Assembly (NCBI GenBank): GCA_964603905.1
Contig: CAZRWH010000018.1
Span: 1-25,842 of the forward strand
Direction: 5' to 3'
DNA from: CAZRWH01 sp964603905
GTDB lineage: Bacteria > Patescibacteriota > Gracilibacteria > UBA1369 > UBA12470
DNA length: 25,842 bases
In this document: positions 23,047 to 25,842 of the stretch, one piece after another
How positions within the stretch are numbered: position 1 is the stretch's first letter
Layout: every line of letters starts with the position of its first letter
Program-made: the position numbers and the translations under genes
Notes under the pieces: generated by a model
Told to the model about the DNA's origin: nothing
Databases searched by the model: none
Seen by the model: the letters and a program-made list of their open reading frames with translations, nothing else

Positions 23047-23854
23047 GGCTCTCATATTCCCCTACTATAGAGATATCCGCCATAGGCCCAAACCAACTTA
23101 ATTCTCTTGGCTTAAAATCACGCCGTCTAGAACCCTTAAACTTATAAGGGAATTTTAACTCAACACCAAGCACTTTCCTGCAGGACAAAACCATAGCATA
23201 TCCGCCATAACCATCAGTCTTAACCGTGAAGATCCGCCCCTCAGGATCAACTTCTTTTAAAATATCTTGCAAAGCAGGGTCTGTCGCCATACGAGTATCA
23301 AAATTCATAAACATCAACCCGTCATCTTTCAAAACCCTATATCCTTCCTGCAAAACCGCCAAGAGATCATCAATATAATGCGCAACTTCATACAAAATAT
23401 AAAGATTGACCGATTCATCATCGAATTGAGACAAAGAACGCACGTCGCCCTGAACGTATTCAACTTCAGGAATATCATAACACATTCTGTCTTCTTCATC
23501 CCATCGATCCTCGATAAGCTCAGGCAATGGATTTAAATCAAGCGCAATACCTCTCATGCACTTCTTAGCTTTAGATCTAAATTGACTCACATAATGATTA
23601 CCCAAAATATCAGCAACAACACCTCCTGACCCACCGCCTCCATCAAGAACAACAAAAGTTTCACCAACAGGACATTCTTTAATCATACGCTTAACAACAC
23701 GAGAAAAACTTCCATTCCCACCGCAAGCCACATCAAGCACTCTATTAACATCCGACAACTCCCTGTTAAAAGGGTCGTAACGCCCAGCCTCCAAATGATC
23801 CGGTCGAATCATCGCTCTCTGCATATCACTAAGCCGACTTGCATCAAATTCCAT
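23039..23854 (-). CDS. Class I SAM-dependent methyltransferase
   Basis: A 271-aa soluble protein. The SAM-binding motif I is probably FVVLDGGGGSGGVVADIL (about residues 67-84), followed by GIALDLNPLPEL with the ribose-binding acidic residue, YVQGDVRSL, and VNLYILYEVAHYIDD, the post-motif strand. A second Gly-rich stretch precedes it (RVLDVACGGNGSFSRVV, about 38-54), which resembles another motif I and makes the exact alignment uncertain. Substrate not predictable. ATG 23854 has no Shine-Dalgarno sequence. It lies 36 bp after the hydrolase gene in the same direction, and its end overlaps the MutS-like gene end by 8 bp. Confidence 0.82.
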   Translation of the reverse strand: MEFDASRLSDMQRAMIRPDHLEAGRYDPFNRELSDVNRVLDVACGGNGSFSRVVKRMIKECPVGETFVVLDGGGGSGGVVADILGNHYVSQFRSKAKKCMRGIALDLNPLPELIEDRWDEEDRMCYDIPEVEYVQGDVRSLSQFDDESVNLYILYEVAHYIDDLLAVLQEGYRVLKDDGLMFMNFDTRMATDPALQDILKEVDPEGRIFTVKTDGYGGYAMVLSCRKVLGVELKFPYKFKGSRRRDFKPRELSWFGPMADISIVGEYESLS

Positions 23855-23890
23855 AAGATAATTTTTTAAGGGAGAAAAACTACCTCAAAA

Positions 23891-24430
23891 TCACCCTGTT
23901 TGCAAGATCGCATCCCTCAAAATCTCATATTCCCTATCCCAAAGATGCTCTTTTGCATGTTGAACCGTCAATTCTCCACCAAGAACCTCCTTGTACTTTT
24001 CGCTATGCCAAAGAGGCACATACGGATCATCATCAGAATAAAAAAGACTCACCTTCCCCATCTTTTCAGAAGTCCCAACTCTTGAAGCATCAAAAAACGG
24101 ATCTAGGGTCTCCCAACCAATGTTTTCATAAGGAGCCGCCACAAGAAAACTTGCCTTAAAAGACCCACCAGTCCAATCAGCCAAAACCCTAGGAATCAAA
24201 GCCCCACCAAGACTGTGCCCAACAAGAACCGTTTCTTTCGGATCTAAACCGGCAACCACCTCGAGAAAAACAGAATTCCAGTGCTCATAATTAGGAACCT
24301 CGTGCTGCCCAAAATCCGGAACCTTAACATTCCACCCTTCAGCGACTAACTCTCGCTCAAGCCATGGAAACCAATTTCCAGATGGATCACCTCCGTAGCC
24401 GTGAATGATTATTGCGTTTTTTTTAGACAT
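23891..24430 (-). CDS. YdeN/RBBP9-like serine hydrolase
   Basis: A 179-aa alpha/beta hydrolase. AIIIHGYGGDPSGNWFPWL gives the oxyanion region near residues 6-24. GHSLGG holds nucleophile S73, D135 in YSDDDPYVP is the probable acid, and H162 in KEHLWD the probable base. Size and motifs match the RBBP9/YdeN (Ser_hydrolase) family, whose bacterial substrates are mostly unknown. ATG 24430 (MSKKNAIIIHG) is chosen. The longer frame from 24505 only translates the 7-bp repeats and hairpin upstream. Stop is TGA. It lies between nitroreductase and methyltransferase genes, all on the minus strand. Confidence 0.88.
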   Translation of the reverse strand: MSKKNAIIIHGYGGDPSGNWFPWLERELVAEGWNVKVPDFGQHEVPNYEHWNSVFLEVVAGLDPKETVLVGHSLGGALIPRVLADWTGGSFKASFLVAAPYENIGWETLDPFFDASRVGTSEKMGKVSLFYSDDDPYVPLWHSEKYKEVLGGELTVQHAKEHLWDREYEILRDAILQTG

Positions 24431-24440
24431 ATGAAGATTA

Positions 24441-24535
24441 GTATTTGGTATCACGTATCTTGTATTTTTTCGTTTCGCACAAGCGAAACACCAACCACTG
24501 TTCACTATTCACTGTTCACTGTCCACTAATCACTA
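24441..24535. repeat. Composite repeat: two 7-bp-period blocks flanking a hairpin
   Basis: Block one (24441-24468): GTATTTG, GTATCAC, GTATCTT, GTATTTT. Then a perfect hairpin GTTTCGC (24472-24478), loop ACAA, GCGAAAC (24483-24489). Block two (24497-24535): ACTGTTC, ACTATTC, ACTGTTC, ACTGTCC, ACTAATC, ACTACC. On the minus strand block two encodes the last residues VVISGQ and the TGA stop of the nitroreductase. It shares the 15-mer GGTAGTGATTAGTGG with the element after ilvE. Confidence 0.8.
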
Positions 24536-25106
24536 CCTTGTCAAAATCCCTGTCTAGCCCCTTCCCTTCCATATCATCGCTATGACCAAATATCAGAGCA
24601 AACTGCAAATCCATGTTTTCCGGCATTCCAGCCTTGATAAGCACTTCACGCGTGCAATGTCGCGCATAACCGATATAACAGCTTCCTAGCCCCTGTTCTT
24701 GAGCATATAGAACCATGTTTTGCCCAGCCATACCACAATCCATCCCAGCATATTCTCCTCCATCTTTTTCAGTACAAACCAAAATCACAAGCGGCGCCCC
24801 ATAAAAAACACTATCCACCCCTGAAGCAAGCCTTTTAGAAACACGCTCAAGTCTCTCTTGAGAACCCATAAGTTCGAGCGCATTAGGAGCATCAACCTGA
24901 GACTGTAAATAAGCTCTAGCAGATTCACTCAACATATTAATCTTCTCTCGATCAGTAATAATAACAAAACGCCAAGGCTGACCATTGTAAGAAGAAGGCG
25001 CCAAACATCCGGCTTCGATAATTTTATCAATTTGTTCTTGAGGAAGAGGTTCATCACGATAAGACCTCACCGATCGACGAGACCGCATTATTTCGAGAAT
25101 AGACAT
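24516..25106 (-). CDS. Nitroreductase family protein
   Basis: A 196-aa FMN-dependent oxidoreductase-like protein. SILEIMRSRRSVRSYRDEPLPQEQIDKIIEAGCLAPSSYNGQPWRFVII at the N-terminus is the classic FMN-binding start (Arg-Arg-Ser-x-Arg and the PSxxNxQPW motif). GGEYAGMDCGMAGQNMVLYAQEQGLGSCYIGY (about 123-154) and the C-terminal FALIFGHSD follow. Likely reduces nitro compounds or quinones with NAD(P)H; the natural substrate is unknown. The C-terminal VVISGQ and the TGA stop come from the 7-bp repeat array, so the original end may have been altered by the repeat. ATG 25106 has no Shine-Dalgarno sequence. Confidence 0.92.
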   Translation of the reverse strand: MSILEIMRSRRSVRSYRDEPLPQEQIDKIIEAGCLAPSSYNGQPWRFVIITDREKINMLSESARAYLQSQVDAPNALELMGSQERLERVSKRLASGVDSVFYGAPLVILVCTEKDGGEYAGMDCGMAGQNMVLYAQEQGLGSCYIGYARHCTREVLIKAGMPENMDLQFALIFGHSDDMEGKGLDRDFDKVVISGQ

Positions 25107-25167
25107 AGTTTTTAGTTTTAGATTTTACTAGAAAAAACTATATCAAAACATCAACAGAAATGTAATC

Positions 25168-25842
25168 CTAACCCCATCTTCTCTGCCCCCCAGAAGCACG
25201 AGCTTCACCTTGCTGCAGAACCCTGATAATCTGTTGGTTAATCCCCCCACGAGGATCAGCTTCCAAAAATCGCGCATCAACACGAAACTGCTTATCATCC
25301 CCACGCTTACCCTTAACATGAACCATTCGCTCAAATGACTGCAAATGTAATCTACGTGCAAGTGACGGACATCTAGAAAAGTCCATATTTGAAATTCTCC
25401 TGTTTAACTTAACCTGCAATTCTGCCAATTCACTAGTTGTAGGACTATTCAATCCCAACGCATTTAGCTGACAATATTGCCCATTTTTAAAAGCAGGCTC
25501 AACTATTTCTTTCGCAACTTCAGAGGCAATAGTTTTGAGCCCCTGAACAAAAGGCTTTGTTTTAATACTTTCCCACAAATCCATAACCTCATCAATCCGC
25601 GAAACCCAATCCGCAACAGGTTTAGTCTCACCACATATCGTAATAGTCTCAGGAAAATCGTAAGCATCAAGATTTGGCTCAGAAAACCTCCTCTGATCTG
25701 CCATCTCCTCCCTACGAACTTGCGCATCTCTAACGCTACCACCTCTTCTGCGTTTCTTAGGAGAAGCACCTCTCCGGGTGACAGACCTCCTGAGTTCACC
25801 ATCAAAAAGCATAGCAACCAAAGGCAACAGATGTTCATTATC
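25168..25842 (-). CDS. Hypothetical protein, 5' end beyond the window
   Basis: At least 224 residues, ending at TAG 25170-25168. The frame stays open to the window edge (DNEHLLPLVAML before the first internal Met), so the true start lies outside. A strongly basic stretch (RRGASPKKRRRGG) is followed by a mixed alpha-type region (TICGETKPVADWVSRIDEVMDLWESI, LNRRISNMDFSRCPSLARRLHLQSFERMVHVKG) and a Gly/Arg-rich tail (GEARASGGQRRWG). No signal peptide or membrane segment in the visible part, and no family recognised. The basic patches would suit nucleic-acid binding. It lies 61 bp upstream of the nitroreductase on the same strand. Confidence 0.68.
   Translation of the reverse strand, partial: DNEHLLPLVAMLFDGELRRSVTRRGASPKKRRRGGSVRDAQVRREEMADQRRFSEPNLDAYDFPETITICGETKPVADWVSRIDEVMDLWESIKTKPFVQGLKTIASEVAKEIVEPAFKNGQYCQLNALGLNSPTTSELAELQVKLNRRISNMDFSRCPSLARRLHLQSFERMVHVKGKRGDDKQFRVDARFLEADPRGGINQQIIRVLQQGEARASGGQRRWG

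Noticed and set aside
24472..24489. Hairpin as intrinsic terminator of the nitroreductase
   Set aside because: In the direction of that transcript the hairpin is followed by GAAAAAA rather than a T run; the T run lies on its 5' side on the + strand.
24431..24505. N-terminal extension of the YdeN-like hydrolase
   Set aside because: The 25 codons translate a hairpin and heptad repeats; the hydrolase fold begins right after ATG 24430.
24441..24535. CRISPR array
   Set aside because: Units are 7 bp, directly adjacent and degenerate, with no spacers and no cas genes nearby.
1..25842. tRNA or rRNA genes
   Set aside because: No cloverleaf-like GTTCRANNC arm with matching acceptor stem or rRNA-like conserved stretch was noticed on either strand; a covariance-model scan was not possible.

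Overview
The window looks like a piece of a small-genome bacterium, most plausibly a member of the Patescibacteria (CPR), perhaps near Peregrinibacteria. That placement is an inference from gene content: a large membrane-anchored VirD4/TraG-like ATPase next to an LCP protein, a DUF3467 protein, a sigma-region-4/HARE-HTH protein, A-rich leaders almost without Shine-Dalgarno sequences, and tight overlaps. TGA is a stop here (glyS ends in an ATGA overlap; the alpha/beta hydrolase and nitroreductase also end in TGA), so the TGA=Gly code of Gracilibacteria/Absconditabacteria does not apply. The + strand is A/C-rich almost throughout, so minus-strand genes encode V/D/E/G/L-rich proteins and plus-strand genes K/N/T/Q-rich ones.

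Layout. 1-2448 (+): an arginine-codon leader peptide and a three-way attenuator, then argG and ilvE. 2449-2659: degenerate 7-bp tandem repeats, a hairpin and a 100-N assembly gap. 2660-12925 (all minus, transcribed right to left): rlmN, DUF3467, dtd, an AAA-like ATPase, an unknown protein, glyS, a 67-aa protein, an HNH protein, a VirD4/TraG-like ATPase and an LCP protein cut by the gap. 13082-15060 (+): an OmpR-type regulator with a degenerate receiver, a sigma-region-4/HARE-HTH protein and a 53-aa acidic protein, closed by a UUCG terminator that lies inside the antisense proC gene. 15062-18380 (minus): proB-proA-proC, where ProB carries an N-terminal MerR/excisionase-type helix-turn-helix. 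18520-23046 (+): a 1508-aa protein with two complete MutS-type ATPase modules. 23039-25842 (minus): a methyltransferase, a YdeN/RBBP9-like hydrolase, a nitroreductase and an unknown gene running off the window.

The most notable systems are regulatory. (1) Upstream of argG a 16-codon ORF with Arg-Arg and a third Arg codon overlaps segments that can form 1:2, 2:3 or 3:4 (terminator) pairings, the geometry of Trp-type attenuation but with arginine codons in the controlling position. (2) The proBAC promoter (TTGATA-17-TATAAT) carries two tandem 10-bp direct repeats in its spacer, and the first gene product is glutamate 5-kinase fused to a MerR-superfamily DNA-binding domain. This suggests an enzyme that regulates its own operon. 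(3) The tandem MutS protein would put the two ATPase sites of a MutS dimer into one chain.

A family of 7-bp-period repeats sits at gene ends in several places, often starting at the stop codon, and resembles the STRR heptanucleotides known from cyanobacteria.
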